DNA from: an uncultured Prevotella sp.
GTDB taxonomy: Bacteria > Bacteroidota > Bacteroidia > Bacteroidales > Bacteroidaceae
NCBI GenBank assembly: GCA_900315035.1
Contig: OMXO01000019.1
Coordinates: 1-64,000 of the forward strand
Length of the DNA stretch: 64,000 bases
Direction of reading: 5' to 3'
The translations under genes were made by a program, and so were the position numbers. The notes beneath the pieces are model-generated. The model searched no databases and was not told the DNA's origin. It worked only from the letters and a program-made list of their open reading frames with translations. Positions 51,418-62,218 of the stretch are shown here, piece by piece. The first letter of the stretch is position 1, and each line of letters starts with the position of its first letter.

Positions 51418-54400
51418 ATGAGAAAATTAAGTATTCTTTTGTTGACGATGTTGTTCTGTACAACGATGTGGGCTCAAAATGGAGTGGCTATATCGGGAAC
51501 GGTCGTCGATTCTAACGGTGAGGGCCTTATTGGTGCCTCTGTTGTGGTAAAGGGGAATACGTCAGTCGGTACAGTTACCGATTTTGACGGTAATTTCTCT
51601 TTAAGTGTTCCTTCTGAGAAGTCCACGATTGTGATTTCTTATGTGGGAATGAATACTCAGGAACTGAAAGTTGGCAGTAAGCGTACCTTTAAAGTGACGC
51701 TGACGGACAACACCCAGTTGACTGAGGTGGTTGTGGTAGGTTTCGGCCAGCAGAAGAAAGCTTCTGTTGTGGGTGCTATCACTCAGACTGACTCCAAGAC
51801 GCTCGAACGCTCTGGTGGTGTGACGAGTCTTGGACAAGCACTTTCAGGTAACCTGCCTGGTGTTGTGACTATGAGTACTACAGGACAGCCTGGTGACGAG
51901 GATCCTGAGATTGTTATCCGTGGTGTCACTTCTCCTAACTCCAGCTCTCCTCTCGTCCTTGTCGATGGTGTTGAGCGTCCGATGTCGAGTGTTGATATCA
52001 ACTCTGTGCAGTCTATCTCTGTGCTGAAGGATGCTTCTGCCACAGCCGTGTTCGGTGTTCGTGGTGCTAACGGTGTTATCCTGATTACCACCAAGCGTGG
52101 TCAGGAGGGTAAGGCAACGATTAACATTAATGCCAGCACCACTCTGAAGAGTTATTCAAAACTGCCTGACATGATGGATGCTTACGATGCTCTGAATCTT
52201 CGTAATCAGGTAATTGAGAGCGAGTTGCCATTCCGTCCAGAGGCTTGGTCTTATTATCTGACTCAGAATCGTCTGAACAAATATCGCAATCCGGCCAATC
52301 AGGAAGAGGCTGAGCGTTATCCAAACGTTGACTGGGTAGATGAACTGCTGAAGGACGTTGCTTTGTCATATAATGTAAATGTGAACCTCGCCGGTGGTAC
52401 CAAGTTTGTGAAGTACTTTGTGAATGCCGACTACTCTCATGAGGGTGATATTTATAAAAAGGTGCCTAACTTCCGCGGCTATGAGCCAGGTTTCTCTTAT
52501 GACCGTATCAATGTGCGTTCAAATCTTGACTTCAATCTGACCAAGACCACACTGTTGCATGTGAACCTCTCTGGTTCTCACGCCGTCAAGAAGGCCACCC
52601 AGGGTCAGTATGAGAATCTGGTTTGGTCTGCTTTCTATGGTATTTCTCCTGATTCTTTCCGTCCTATTTATAGTGACGGCTCGTTTGGTTACTACAGACC
52701 CAATCCTACCCAGGCCGCTACCAACTCTATGGAGGACCTGAGTGTGAACGGTATTGGTTATACCACCAACGACCGTCTGAATACGGACTTTACTTTAGAG
52801 CAGGATCTGAGTTTTATCACTAAGGGCTTGAATGTTCAGGCCAAACTCGCCTTCGATAATGCTTTCCAGGAGGGTAACCCTTGGACACAAAAATTCCGTG
52901 GTGTTGATGATACGACAGACTGGGAGGACAACCCTCATAAGTGGATTGATCCTGACACAGGCAGAGCCTATACCGACGTTGACCCGGATGCGCTTTACAA
53001 GTTTGACTTCAAGAACAATAACGCATGGAAGACTGGTGCAGGTGAAATGTTTGACGGTGGTTTGTATCGTCGTCTGAACTACTCTGTTCAGTTGAATTAC
53101 AGCCGTACCTTTGGCCAGCATACTGTTGGTGCCATGGGTAACTGGAGCCGTGAGCAATATGCAACAGGTAGCGCATCTCCCCATTATCGTGAGAACTGGG
53201 TATTCCGTGCTACTTACGACTTCGCTCATCGCTATATGTTGGAGTATAACGGTGCATACAACGGTTCAGAGATCTTCTCTAAGGATAATCGTTTTGCCTT
53301 CTTCAACTCTGGTGCTATCGGTTGGATGGTCAGCGAGGAGAAATTCATGAAGCCTCTGCTCGACAAGCACATTATTGATATGTTGAAGATCCGTGCTTCT
53401 TATGGTGAAATCGGTGATGACTATATTGATGAAAACAGGTATGGTCGTTGGCTTTTCCGTGACACTTGGACAAACTCTGGTAACTATCGTCAGGATATGA
53501 CTGGTGTTGACCCAGCTAAGAGCCCTTATACTTGGTGGCAACAGACCCAGATTGGTAACAATGATCTGCAGTGGGAGCTTGCCAAGAAGACTGACATCGC
53601 TGTTGACTTCGGTTTCCTCGGTGGTCTGATCACTGGTTCGTTTGACTATTTCCACGAGAACCGTTCCAACATCTTGCTTGGTGGTGACATGCGTGCAGTT
53701 CCTTCTTATTTCGGTGGTAAGGCTCCTGTCGCTAACAAGGGTAAGGTGAAAAGTAGTGGTTACGAGTTGGATCTCCGCTTTAGCAAGCCATTTAACAGAG
53801 ACCTGCGCCTGTGGGGTAACGTTGCATTCACACACGCTGTTAGTGAGTGGGTAGAGGCTGATGATCCTATGTTCAAGCCCGAATATCAGAAGAAGGCTGG
53901 TAAAGCTATTGACCAGACTTATACCTATTTAGATAATGGTAAGATCAATAACTGGGATGAACTCTATGGTAGTACGCCTCATGACGAGTATGATGACGAT
54001 GGTGGTCGTAAGCCAGGTAGTTATATCATCCTCGACTATGATGGTGATGGTGTGATCTCTCAGAACGACCAGATTCCTTATGGTTTTACTGGCCATCCCC
54101 AGAACACCGTCAACTTCCAGATAGGTGTCGATTATAAGGGCTGGAGCGCATTCGTACAGTTCTATGGAACCAACAATGTGTCTCGTGCCGTCAGCCTGGA
54201 GAGCCTTGGTGGTACTCGTAACACAGCCTATCATGAGGGTAGTTACTGGACTAGCCAGAGCATGAATGCCGATGTGCCCCTGCCACGCTGGTTGACCCAG
54301 AAGAGTAGCTATGCAAATGGTACTCGCTTTATGTACGATGGCTCTTACCTGCGTCTGAAGTATGCTGAGATCTCTTATACCTTCTCTAAGGAGAAGTGGC

Positions 54401-54558
54401 TGAAGTCAGCCGGTCTGCAGAGTCTGAAGTTGTATGTAAATGGTAATAACCTTGCTCTTTGGACAGATATGCCTGACGACCGTGAGTCGAATACTGGTGG
54501 CTGGAGCGCATATCCTACACAGCGCCGTTTCAATTTAGGTCTTAGAGTTACATTATAA
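51418..54558 (+). CDS. xusA: SusC-type TonB-dependent transporter, XusA-like
   Basis: A 1046-aa outer-membrane protein. The signal peptide ends at TMWAQ. Residues 25-105 are a carboxypeptidase-D regulatory-like domain (GTVVDSNGEGLIGASVVVKG); TEVVVVGFGQQKKASVVGAI is the TonB-box side of the plug; the plug and a 22-strand barrel follow. It would bring xylan fragments across the outer membrane with its SusD partner. The start at 51418 is chosen because it begins the signal peptide. The gene order SusC-SusD-SusC-SusD-lipoprotein-GH10 is that of the xus cluster, the basis for the name. Confidence 0.88.
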   Translation: MRKLSILLLTMLFCTTMWAQNGVAISGTVVDSNGEGLIGASVVVKGNTSVGTVTDFDGNFSLSVPSEKSTIVISYVGMNTQELKVGSKRTFKVTLTDNTQLTEVVVVGFGQQKKASVVGAITQTDSKTLERSGGVTSLGQALSGNLPGVVTMSTTGQPGDEDPEIVIRGVTSPNSSSPLVLVDGVERPMSSVDINSVQSISVLKDASATAVFGVRGANGVILITTKRGQEGKATININASTTLKSYSKLPDMMDAYDALNLRNQVIESELPFRPEAWSYYLTQNRLNKYRNPANQEEAERYPNVDWVDELLKDVALSYNVNVNLAGGTKFVKYFVNADYSHEGDIYKKVPNFRGYEPGFSYDRINVRSNLDFNLTKTTLLHVNLSGSHAVKKATQGQYENLVWSAFYGISPDSFRPIYSDGSFGYYRPNPTQAATNSMEDLSVNGIGYTTNDRLNTDFTLEQDLSFITKGLNVQAKLAFDNAFQEGNPWTQKFRGVDDTTDWEDNPHKWIDPDTGRAYTDVDPDALYKFDFKNNNAWKTGAGEMFDGGLYRRLNYSVQLNYSRTFGQHTVGAMGNWSREQYATGSASPHYRENWVFRATYDFAHRYMLEYNGAYNGSEIFSKDNRFAFFNSGAIGWMVSEEKFMKPLLDKHIIDMLKIRASYGEIGDDYIDENRYGRWLFRDTWTNSGNYRQDMTGVDPAKSPYTWWQQTQIGNNDLQWELAKKTDIAVDFGFLGGLITGSFDYFHENRSNILLGGDMRAVPSYFGGKAPVANKGKVKSSGYELDLRFSKPFNRDLRLWGNVAFTHAVSEWVEADDPMFKPEYQKKAGKAIDQTYTYLDNGKINNWDELYGSTPHDEYDDDGGRKPGSYIILDYDGDGVISQNDQIPYGFTGHPQNTVNFQIGVDYKGWSAFVQFYGTNNVSRAVSLESLGGTRNTAYHEGSYWTSQSMNADVPLPRWLTQKSSYANGTRFMYDGSYLRLKYAEISYTFSKEKWLKSAGLQSLKLYVNGNNLALWTDMPDDRESNTGGWSAYPTQRRFNLGLRVTL

Positions 54559-54572
54559 TATAATATAGAAAG

Positions 54573-56450
54573 ATGAAAAAATCATTATTTATATATGTTT
54601 TTTGCGCATTACTCGCAGGTACGATGGGTTTGACCTCATGTACCGATTATTTTGAGCGTGACTCTGAGTCTGTGCTTCAAAAGGAGGATGCGTTTAAGAA
54701 CTTTTCCAATTTCCAGGGCTATATCGAGGTGATGTATAATGTCATCCCTGATCTGGCAAAATCTTATTGGGTAAGTTCGTTCAACTGGGGCGAAGACGAG
54801 GTGATTACTACTGGTAATGGTGAGTACCTCATGGGCTTCCAGATTGATAACGGAAACTACCGTAGTTATTTCAACAAGGGTGACTGTTTCCTTGATCGTT
54901 CATGGAGTGTAGATGGTGACCGTTTCAATAAATCCCTCTGGGGCGGTGGCTGGTATGCTATTCGTCAGGCCAACATGGGTCTCCAGGCTATTGAGCAGGG
55001 ATTGCTGAAGGATGCTACTACTGAGCAGCGTAACATGATTGCTGGTCAGCTCTACTTCTTCCGTGCATGGTTCTATTTCATGTTGACTAGCTATTGGGGT
55101 CCTCTGCCTTATATGACCGAGCCTCTGGAGGCAAGCGCAGAGTTCAATCTGCCTCGTCCTAAGACTTATGCCGAGAATGCCGAGAGCATGGCAGCCGACT
55201 TCCAGAAAGCAGCAGAACTGCTGCCTGTTGATTGGGATGCTACTCAGACTGGTGCTCCTACGAAGACCAAGAATGCCTTCCGTCCGAATAAGATCTGGGC
55301 GCTCTCATACTTAGGCAAGTGCTTGCTCTATGCCGGTAGCCCTCTGATGGTCAACGGTATTGATGCCACAGGCGATACATATAAATATAATGCCGAATAC
55401 TGTAAGCGCGCTGCTGAGGCCTTTGGTCAGGTGCTCTCTCTCGTTGAGTCTGGTCAGACCCAGTATGCATTAGAGGACTTCTCTAATTACAGCGATCTGT
55501 TCTATACCAAGGAGAAGAACTGGTTGATGCCTGGCGGTACTGAGGCCATCATGCGCAGCCCGACATTTGGTGCCGACTCTTATTGGCGTCAGATGAACTC
55601 TTACCAGCTTGCCGCTATCTGTGAGGGTGATGGTATTATCCTCTGTCCTTCTGCCAACTATGTCAACTACTTCGGTATGAAGAATGGTCTGCCTTTGACC
55701 GATCCTAATTCAGGCTTCGACAAGACCCATCCTTGGAAGGATCGTGATCCCCGTTTCTATAACGACTTCATCTATGATGGTGTGAAGATGATCAAGGCTC
55801 CAAAGGAGGACAATAAGATCTATCAGTATGCAAACCTCTATGATGGAGGAAACTGCTGTAATGATCCCAGAAGCACCAGCCGTACTGGTTACTTCAACTA
55901 CAAGTTTATTCCTATCGGTGCCAACAAAGACGATAACGACTATGGCTATGGTAAGGCTACACACTTCCATCTCTCATGGCTGCGTCTTGCTGATGTCTAT
56001 CTGATGTATGCCGAGGCTGCTTCTGTTGCTGGCGGTGGTGCTAAGGGTAAGTCGAGCAATTGTTCTCTGACAGCCGAGGATGCTGTTAACAAGATCCGCG
56101 AGCGTGCTGGTGTTGATCCGGTGGCTGCTGCCTATACAGGTTCTGCTGAGAAGTTTATGGATGAGGTTCGCCGTGAGCGTGCAGTCGAGTTGGCCTTCGA
56201 GGGTCATCGTTTCAATGACCTGCGTCGTTGGAAGTTATTGACTGTATATCCTTATAATATTAAGACTGTACAGAAGTTTGACCGTGCTTCAGAACTTGAT
56301 CCTTCTGCTGATCCTTCTGAGAATGAGGTTAGAAACTTCCGTGAAGAGGTCATCATCAATCGTAAGTTGGAGGCCAAGCACTACTGGCTGCCTTTCAAGA
56401 ACGACGATGTGATGCTGTATCCTGAGTTCGGTCAGAATCCCGGATGGTAA
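54573..56450 (+). CDS. xusB: SusD-type glycan-binding lipoprotein, XusB-like
   Basis: A 625-aa lipoprotein with lipobox LTSC (cysteine about 23), placed on the outer face of the outer membrane. QLYFFRAWFYFMLTSYWGPLPY and the C-terminal AVNKIRERAGV and VRRERAVELAFEGHRFNDLRRW are SusD/RagB family blocks, the latter two in the TPR-like helices. It binds xylan chains and covers the XusA barrel. It starts 14 bp after xusA. Confidence 0.9.
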   Translation: MKKSLFIYVFCALLAGTMGLTSCTDYFERDSESVLQKEDAFKNFSNFQGYIEVMYNVIPDLAKSYWVSSFNWGEDEVITTGNGEYLMGFQIDNGNYRSYFNKGDCFLDRSWSVDGDRFNKSLWGGGWYAIRQANMGLQAIEQGLLKDATTEQRNMIAGQLYFFRAWFYFMLTSYWGPLPYMTEPLEASAEFNLPRPKTYAENAESMAADFQKAAELLPVDWDATQTGAPTKTKNAFRPNKIWALSYLGKCLLYAGSPLMVNGIDATGDTYKYNAEYCKRAAEAFGQVLSLVESGQTQYALEDFSNYSDLFYTKEKNWLMPGGTEAIMRSPTFGADSYWRQMNSYQLAAICEGDGIILCPSANYVNYFGMKNGLPLTDPNSGFDKTHPWKDRDPRFYNDFIYDGVKMIKAPKEDNKIYQYANLYDGGNCCNDPRSTSRTGYFNYKFIPIGANKDDNDYGYGKATHFHLSWLRLADVYLMYAEAASVAGGGAKGKSSNCSLTAEDAVNKIRERAGVDPVAAAYTGSAEKFMDEVRRERAVELAFEGHRFNDLRRWKLLTVYPYNIKTVQKFDRASELDPSADPSENEVRNFREEVIINRKLEAKHYWLPFKNDDVMLYPEFGQNPGW

Positions 56451-56474
56451 CTTTTAAGAGTAAAAAAGTAAAAA

Positions 56475-59288
56475 ATGAATGATTATATGAAACAAAAGAT
56501 ATTATATATGTCAGCGCTCATGGCATTGTCTTCTGTCACCCCGGTTGTGGCACAGACCGATGCCGAGTCAGACTCGACGCTCGTCAATGTGGCTTTCCGA
56601 ACGGTGGACAAGCAGGATATGATGGGTGGTATCTCTGTCATTGACATGAAAGAGCTGCAGGACAAAGCCTACAGCAGCTACAGCTTGGACTATGTAGATA
56701 ATGTAGTCGGCGGTTTCAATGGCAATATCTGGGGTAACACAGAGTATCTCGTGGTTGTCGATGGCATGGTTCGTGATGCCAACAACGTGCTGCCAACAGA
56801 AATCGACCAGATCACCTTGTTAAAAGGTGCTTCTGCCGTTGTGCTCTATGGTCCTCGTGCAGCCAAAGGTGTACTTCAGATTACGACCAAACGTGGTAAG
56901 GTGGGCGACCTCCGTGTCAATGTTCATGCCAATGGCGGTTTGTTTACTCCGAAATCTTATCCCAAGTATATGGGTTCTGCCGAGTATATGAGCTTTTACA
57001 ATCAGGCTCGTCTGAATGACGGTCTGACCAAGAACTACTCGGATGAGGAGATCTATCACTATGCATCAGGACAGAATCCCTATCGTTATCCCAACTTCGA
57101 CATGTACTCTTCCGACTATCTGAAGAAGTCGTATGGACGCTTTGAAGGTATTCTCGAGGTGACTGGCGGTAGTGATCGCATGAAGTACTACACCACTACA
57201 GGTTACTATCGTGAGTCTTCATTGTTGAAGGTCGGTAACACGAAGGATAACTATACGAGCCGTTTCTTTGTCCGTGGTAACATCGACGTGAAACTGAACG
57301 ATTTCCTGTCAGCCAAGGCCGATGCCAACGTGACATTCTATGATGCTTATACCGCTAACGTTGACTGGTGGAATCAGGCAACAACCCTGCGTCCTCACCT
57401 GGTGTCTCCCCTCATTCCTATGAGCTACATCGAGAGCACAGATATCAACTCTCTTAATCTGGTGAAGAATAGTAACTATTTGCAGGGTGACTCGTTCTTT
57501 GGTGGTACACAGGCTAATCCTACAAACCCCTATGCTGATGCCTTTGCAGCCGGTGATAGCAAGTTCGTGAGCCGCCAGTTCCAGTTCAACACCGAGTTTG
57601 ATGTTGATCTTGGTGTGCTGACGAAAGGTCTGATGTTCCGTGCCAGATATGGTATCGACTATGCGTCAACCTACAATCAGGGCTACTCAAATAAGTATGC
57701 AACCTTTGCACCTTCTTGGACCAACTACGCTGGTGCCGACATGATTGGCAGCATCACCCAGTATGGCCGAGATGAGAAGACGGGTAATGAGAACATCTCA
57801 AACTCTACTTACCGTTATACTTATAACATCTCTGGACAGTTTGACTATACAAACACTTTCGCTGAGCATCATAATGTGTTTGCTATGTTGGTTGCCAATG
57901 CATGGCAGACTCAGCGTAACAGCCACTATCACCGTACAACCAATGCGAACCTCGGTCTGCAGTTGTCGTATAATTATGATCATACCTACTATGTAGATTT
58001 CAGCGCTGCTATGCCTTACTCAACCAAGCTGCCAGAGGGCAACCGTACCGGTATCTCTCCGACGGTGACTCTGGGCTGGCGCCTGACTAACAATCTGCTG
58101 AAGGACACCTTTGTTGATGATCTGATGCTGACAGCTTCTGCTGGTATCATCGCTCAGGACATGGATCTGACCACCGATGACAATGAAGACGGATATTACC
58201 TCTACAAGTCTGTGATGCAGCAGGGTGGTTGGTACAGCTGGGGCGACAATGGCGGTCTTGCTGCTACAGAGTTCCAGCGTGGTGACAATTTCGACATGAC
58301 CTTCGTGAAGCGTAAGGAGTTCACCGTTGGTCTTCGTGGTTCTTTGTGGAACAAACTGATCACCTTTGATGCCAACTTCTTCACGAACAAGATGGATGGT
58401 GGTCTGGTGCGTACTGCATCTGCTTATCCTATCTATTTCACCCAGGTGGGTTATCCTACTTCATCGATTATCCCCTACATGAACTATAACATTGACAAGC
58501 GTGTGGGTATTGACTTCAGCGTTTATGCTAACAAGAAGTTCGGTGAAGTCGATGTGAAGCTCGGTGTCAGCGGTATGTGGTATAAGAGCACAGCCGACAA
58601 GCGTGATGAGAATTACGAGTTCGCATATCAGAGCCGTGTCGGTCAGGCGTTGAACGGTCTCTGGGGTCTTCAGAGCGAAGGCTTCTTCCAGTCTCAGTCT
58701 GAGATCGATGCTGCTCCCAAGCAGACCTTCGGCGACGTGAAGCCTGGTGATATCCGCTATAAGGATCAGAATGGCGATGGCAAGATCGACAGCAACGATG
58801 AGGTGTTCCTCGGTCGTTGGGATTCTCCTTTCATCGGTGGTATTAACCTGACCTTGAAGTGGAAGAACTTCACCTTCTTTGCTCTTGGTAACCTCTATCT
58901 GGGCGGTTATGGCATGAAGGACAATACTTATTATTGGATGCGCGGTCAGGGCAAATACTCTGAGATTGCCCGTGACACTTGGACACCTCAGAATACCGGT
59001 GCTGCCTATCCACGTCTGACTACGACTAATGGCGACAATAATTACCGTTATTCAGACTTCTGGATGTATAAGACCGACCGATTCAATCTCCGCAAGGTTC
59101 AGTTGACCTATAACATTTGCGGTGGTGTATTCGAGAATACGTTCGCCAAGTTCATTAAGGGTATCGATGTCTATGTCAGCGCAAATAATCTGCTGACAAT
59201 CGCCAAGGAGCGTAAGATCCTGGAGATGAATGTAGGCAGCGCTCCTCAGACACGTTACTACAGCATTGGTTTCAAGGCCATGTTCTAA
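56475..59288 (+). CDS. xusC: SusC-type TonB-dependent transporter, XusC-like
   Basis: A 937-aa outer-membrane transporter. The signal peptide ends at VVAQ; the true start may be the ATG at 56487. The N-terminal carboxypeptidase-like domain of XusA is absent: mature residues go directly to a short segment and the plug (MGGISVIDMKELQDKAY, LVVVDGMVRDAN, ITLLKGASAVVLYGPRAAKG). The barrel follows with YGIDYASTYNQGY and the usual aromatic end. It starts 24 bp after xusB. Confidence 0.87.
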   Translation: MNDYMKQKILYMSALMALSSVTPVVAQTDAESDSTLVNVAFRTVDKQDMMGGISVIDMKELQDKAYSSYSLDYVDNVVGGFNGNIWGNTEYLVVVDGMVRDANNVLPTEIDQITLLKGASAVVLYGPRAAKGVLQITTKRGKVGDLRVNVHANGGLFTPKSYPKYMGSAEYMSFYNQARLNDGLTKNYSDEEIYHYASGQNPYRYPNFDMYSSDYLKKSYGRFEGILEVTGGSDRMKYYTTTGYYRESSLLKVGNTKDNYTSRFFVRGNIDVKLNDFLSAKADANVTFYDAYTANVDWWNQATTLRPHLVSPLIPMSYIESTDINSLNLVKNSNYLQGDSFFGGTQANPTNPYADAFAAGDSKFVSRQFQFNTEFDVDLGVLTKGLMFRARYGIDYASTYNQGYSNKYATFAPSWTNYAGADMIGSITQYGRDEKTGNENISNSTYRYTYNISGQFDYTNTFAEHHNVFAMLVANAWQTQRNSHYHRTTNANLGLQLSYNYDHTYYVDFSAAMPYSTKLPEGNRTGISPTVTLGWRLTNNLLKDTFVDDLMLTASAGIIAQDMDLTTDDNEDGYYLYKSVMQQGGWYSWGDNGGLAATEFQRGDNFDMTFVKRKEFTVGLRGSLWNKLITFDANFFTNKMDGGLVRTASAYPIYFTQVGYPTSSIIPYMNYNIDKRVGIDFSVYANKKFGEVDVKLGVSGMWYKSTADKRDENYEFAYQSRVGQALNGLWGLQSEGFFQSQSEIDAAPKQTFGDVKPGDIRYKDQNGDGKIDSNDEVFLGRWDSPFIGGINLTLKWKNFTFFALGNLYLGGYGMKDNTYYWMRGQGKYSEIARDTWTPQNTGAAYPRLTTTNGDNNYRYSDFWMYKTDRFNLRKVQLTYNICGGVFENTFAKFIKGIDVYVSANNLLTIAKERKILEMNVGSAPQTRYYSIGFKAMF

Positions 59289-59318
59289 ATAGTGTAAATT
59301 TCTAAATAGAAGACAAAT

Positions 59319-61127
59319 ATGAGAAAGATAACCAAAGTAGCAATACTTTCATTGATAACTCCCATGATGGTATCTCTGACCAGTTGTGACGACTTGTTTG
59401 AGCCAGCTGTAGAGAACCATAAGGTCATGGATCAGTTGTCTGACATGCCTTCATGGGCAGTCGGTCTGCTGGGACATGCTTATATCAGTAACCCCTTAGG
59501 CCAGGATGCCAATGGCTGGACATGGACAGAGGTGGCTACGGATGACGCCGTATCCAACGACGTGAACAATTCATATCGTAGGATGGCTGCCGGTACATGG
59601 CGTGCCGACAACAACCCTCTTGATCGTTGGCAGTATCTTCGTGCCTCTTGGCAGTACATCAACCAGGGCCTGGAAATTTTCCCGACGGTTGACTGGGCTG
59701 CTGACAAGGTTGCCTCAGAACTTTATAAGATGCGTTTCATGGGTGATGCCTATGGCATGCGCGCTCTTTACATGCTTTACCTGCTGCAAGCTCATGCCGG
59801 CTGGACTGCCGACGGACAGTTGCTGGGTATTCCCATCCTGACAGAGTCTGAGACGGTGAATTCCGATTTCAACAAGCCCCGCAACACCTTTAAGGAGTGT
59901 CTGGCTCTGTTGAATGCTGACGTTGACAAGGCTGTCGAGTTGCTTCCTGAGGACTACGGAGATATCTCGAGTGATGCTCAGGTTCCTGCCAAATACAGTA
60001 AGCTGGGTGCTACTGCCGATGTGTATAGCCGCGTGTTCGGTGTTCATGCTGCCAACCGCATGAGCGCTCGTATTGCCAAGGCTGTACGTGCTCAGGCTGC
60101 CTTCATGGCTGCCAGCCCTGCCTATAGTGCCGGTTCTGGTGTGACATGGGACGAAGCTGCCAATCTGATGGCTCAGGTGCTGAAGGATGGTCTGGGTTCT
60201 TCTCCCGTTAGCAATATCGACCCGACGGGTAATGTGTGGTACACCGATCAGAATGGTCTGAAGAATCTGACTGCCGGTTTCAACCGTCCTGAGTTCCTGT
60301 GGCGCTCCAATAAGAATGAGAATGCCAGCATGGAGCAGGATCAGTTCCCCCCGACACTCTTCGGTAAGGGCCGTGTGAACCCTTCTCAGAATCTGGTTGA
60401 CGCCTTCCCGATGGCTAATGGTCTGCCTATTACCGACTCTAAGAGTGGTTATGATCCTCAGAACCCATACGCCAATCGTGACCCTCGTCTCAGCCTTTAC
60501 ATTATTTATAATAACTCTACTTATAAGGGAAAGACGATCGTTACTGCCATTGATGGTACAGACAACAACGCCATGAACAAATTCGACGGTCAGTCCACTC
60601 GTACAGGTTATTATCTGAAGAAGTTCCTTGTAGAGGATGTCAATGCCGACCCGAACTCTACGACCAATGGTTACCATGTGAAGCCTTGGATCCGCTATAC
60701 GGAGATCTTCCTCGATTATGCCGAGGCTGCCAACGAGGCATGGGGACCGAAGAACGGTGGCTCAAACGGTTTCTCTGCTTACGATGTCATTAAGGCTATC
60801 CGTCAGCGTGCTGGTGTAGGTGGTGAAGATGATCCATATCTTGAGGACTGTGCTAAGGACCAGGTCAAGATGCGTGAGCTGATCCGTAACGAGCGTCGTC
60901 TGGAGCTCTGCTTCGAGGGTTTCCGCTTCTGGGACCTCCGTCGCTGGAAGGTTGACATGACAAAGTTGAATGAAACAGTCAAGGGAATGAGTATTGAGGG
61001 CAACAAATACAGTGTGGTTGATGTAGAGACTCGTAACTACGCCGACTACATGTTCTATGGCCCGATACCTTATAGTGAAGTTCTGAAATTCAATGCTCTT
61101 ATCCAGAACAGCGGATGGGGCAAATAA
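59319..61127 (+). CDS. xusD: SusD-type glycan-binding lipoprotein, XusD-like
   Basis: A 602-aa SusD/RagB protein with lipobox LTSC (cysteine about 23). YGMRALYMLYLLQAHAGW, YDVIKAIRQRAGVGG and IRNERRLELCFEGFRFWDLRRW are the family blocks. It is the partner of XusC at the cell surface, 30 bp downstream of it. Confidence 0.88.
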   Translation: MRKITKVAILSLITPMMVSLTSCDDLFEPAVENHKVMDQLSDMPSWAVGLLGHAYISNPLGQDANGWTWTEVATDDAVSNDVNNSYRRMAAGTWRADNNPLDRWQYLRASWQYINQGLEIFPTVDWAADKVASELYKMRFMGDAYGMRALYMLYLLQAHAGWTADGQLLGIPILTESETVNSDFNKPRNTFKECLALLNADVDKAVELLPEDYGDISSDAQVPAKYSKLGATADVYSRVFGVHAANRMSARIAKAVRAQAAFMAASPAYSAGSGVTWDEAANLMAQVLKDGLGSSPVSNIDPTGNVWYTDQNGLKNLTAGFNRPEFLWRSNKNENASMEQDQFPPTLFGKGRVNPSQNLVDAFPMANGLPITDSKSGYDPQNPYANRDPRLSLYIIYNNSTYKGKTIVTAIDGTDNNAMNKFDGQSTRTGYYLKKFLVEDVNADPNSTTNGYHVKPWIRYTEIFLDYAEAANEAWGPKNGGSNGFSAYDVIKAIRQRAGVGGEDDPYLEDCAKDQVKMRELIRNERRLELCFEGFRFWDLRRWKVDMTKLNETVKGMSIEGNKYSVVDVETRNYADYMFYGPIPYSEVLKFNALIQNSGWGK

Positions 61128-61155
61128 CTAACAATGTAAAATTCAAAAAGTGACT

Positions 61156-62193
61156 ATGAACAAAAAATTATTATATCTTTCTGGCATGCTGGTAGCAATC
61201 CTGTTTACCGCATGTAAGAATGGTGACTGGGATTTTCCAAATAATTCCTTCAGCGCTGTGTATTTCGGCACTCAGTCTCCTATTCGTACCATTACTCTTG
61301 GAGAAGAGAATGAGAATGTTACCGACAATACCATGGACAATCTTCATCAGTTCCAGATTGTAGCAACAGTCGCTGGTGTCTATAACAATGGCAACGATGT
61401 GAAGATTGATGTCGAGGTAGATAATTCTATGATTAGCGGCTATAAGTTCGCTGGTGGTGGCGACATGGTAGCTATGCCTGCTTCTCACTACACACTGGCT
61501 AGTAATCAGATTGTGATTCCCAGCGGTAAGATTCTCGGTGGCGTCACAGTCCAGCTGACCGATGACTACTTTGCCGATCCTCGTTCAACAGAGCTTACCT
61601 ATGTGATTCCTGTTGTGATGAGAAAGGTTGCAGGAGCCGACAGCATTCTCTGTGGTAAAGTACAGGATGGTGTTGCTAATCCGAAACGTCTCAAGGCTGA
61701 TGACTGGTCAGTAGCTCCTAAGGACTATGTGCTCTATGCCGTGAAGTATATCAACCCTTACCAGGCCAATTATCTGCGTCGTGGTGTTGACAACTATAGC
61801 GGCGCTAAGACTGGTTCGGTGGTTCGTCATACTGATGCTGTTGAGCACGACGAGGTGCTGCAGAACCAGTTCACGACCCGCGCCCTCAATGTGGTTGAGT
61901 GGGCACGTCCTACGAAAGATGCCAGTGGTAATAACGTTGACTGCCGCTTGAAGTTGAGTTTCGATCAGAGTGGTAAATGCACTATTACTTCTAATACAGA
62001 AGGCATTTCCGCTTCAGGTAATGGCCAGTTCGTCTCTAAGGGCGATAAGAACAGCTGGGGTGGTAAAGACCGCGATGTTCTCTATCTGGACTATACTGTT
62101 GACTATGCTGGCATCAAGTGCGCAACAAAGGATACTCTTGTTGTTCGTGATCGCGGCGTCAAGGGTGAGGCGTTCAAGATTGAGGCTAAATAA
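61156..62193 (+). CDS. xusE: Surface lipoprotein XusE-like, DUF1735/DUF5627 type
   Basis: A 345-aa lipoprotein (lipobox LFTAC) with an N-terminal DUF1735-like beta domain (residues 30-160, VYFGTQSPIRTITLGEEN) and a C-terminal lipocalin-like part starting at VLYAVKYINPYQANYLRRG. It sits between xusD and the xylanase gene, as in the xus cluster where xusE codes for a xylan-binding surface protein. The start at 61156 replaces a GTG two codons upstream. Confidence 0.82.
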   Translation: MNKKLLYLSGMLVAILFTACKNGDWDFPNNSFSAVYFGTQSPIRTITLGEENENVTDNTMDNLHQFQIVATVAGVYNNGNDVKIDVEVDNSMISGYKFAGGGDMVAMPASHYTLASNQIVIPSGKILGGVTVQLTDDYFADPRSTELTYVIPVVMRKVAGADSILCGKVQDGVANPKRLKADDWSVAPKDYVLYAVKYINPYQANYLRRGVDNYSGAKTGSVVRHTDAVEHDEVLQNQFTTRALNVVEWARPTKDASGNNVDCRLKLSFDQSGKCTITSNTEGISASGNGQFVSKGDKNSWGGKDRDVLYLDYTVDYAGIKCATKDTLVVRDRGVKGEAFKIEAK

Positions 62194-62218
62194 TCAGATT
62201 TCTTAATAGAATAAAAAT

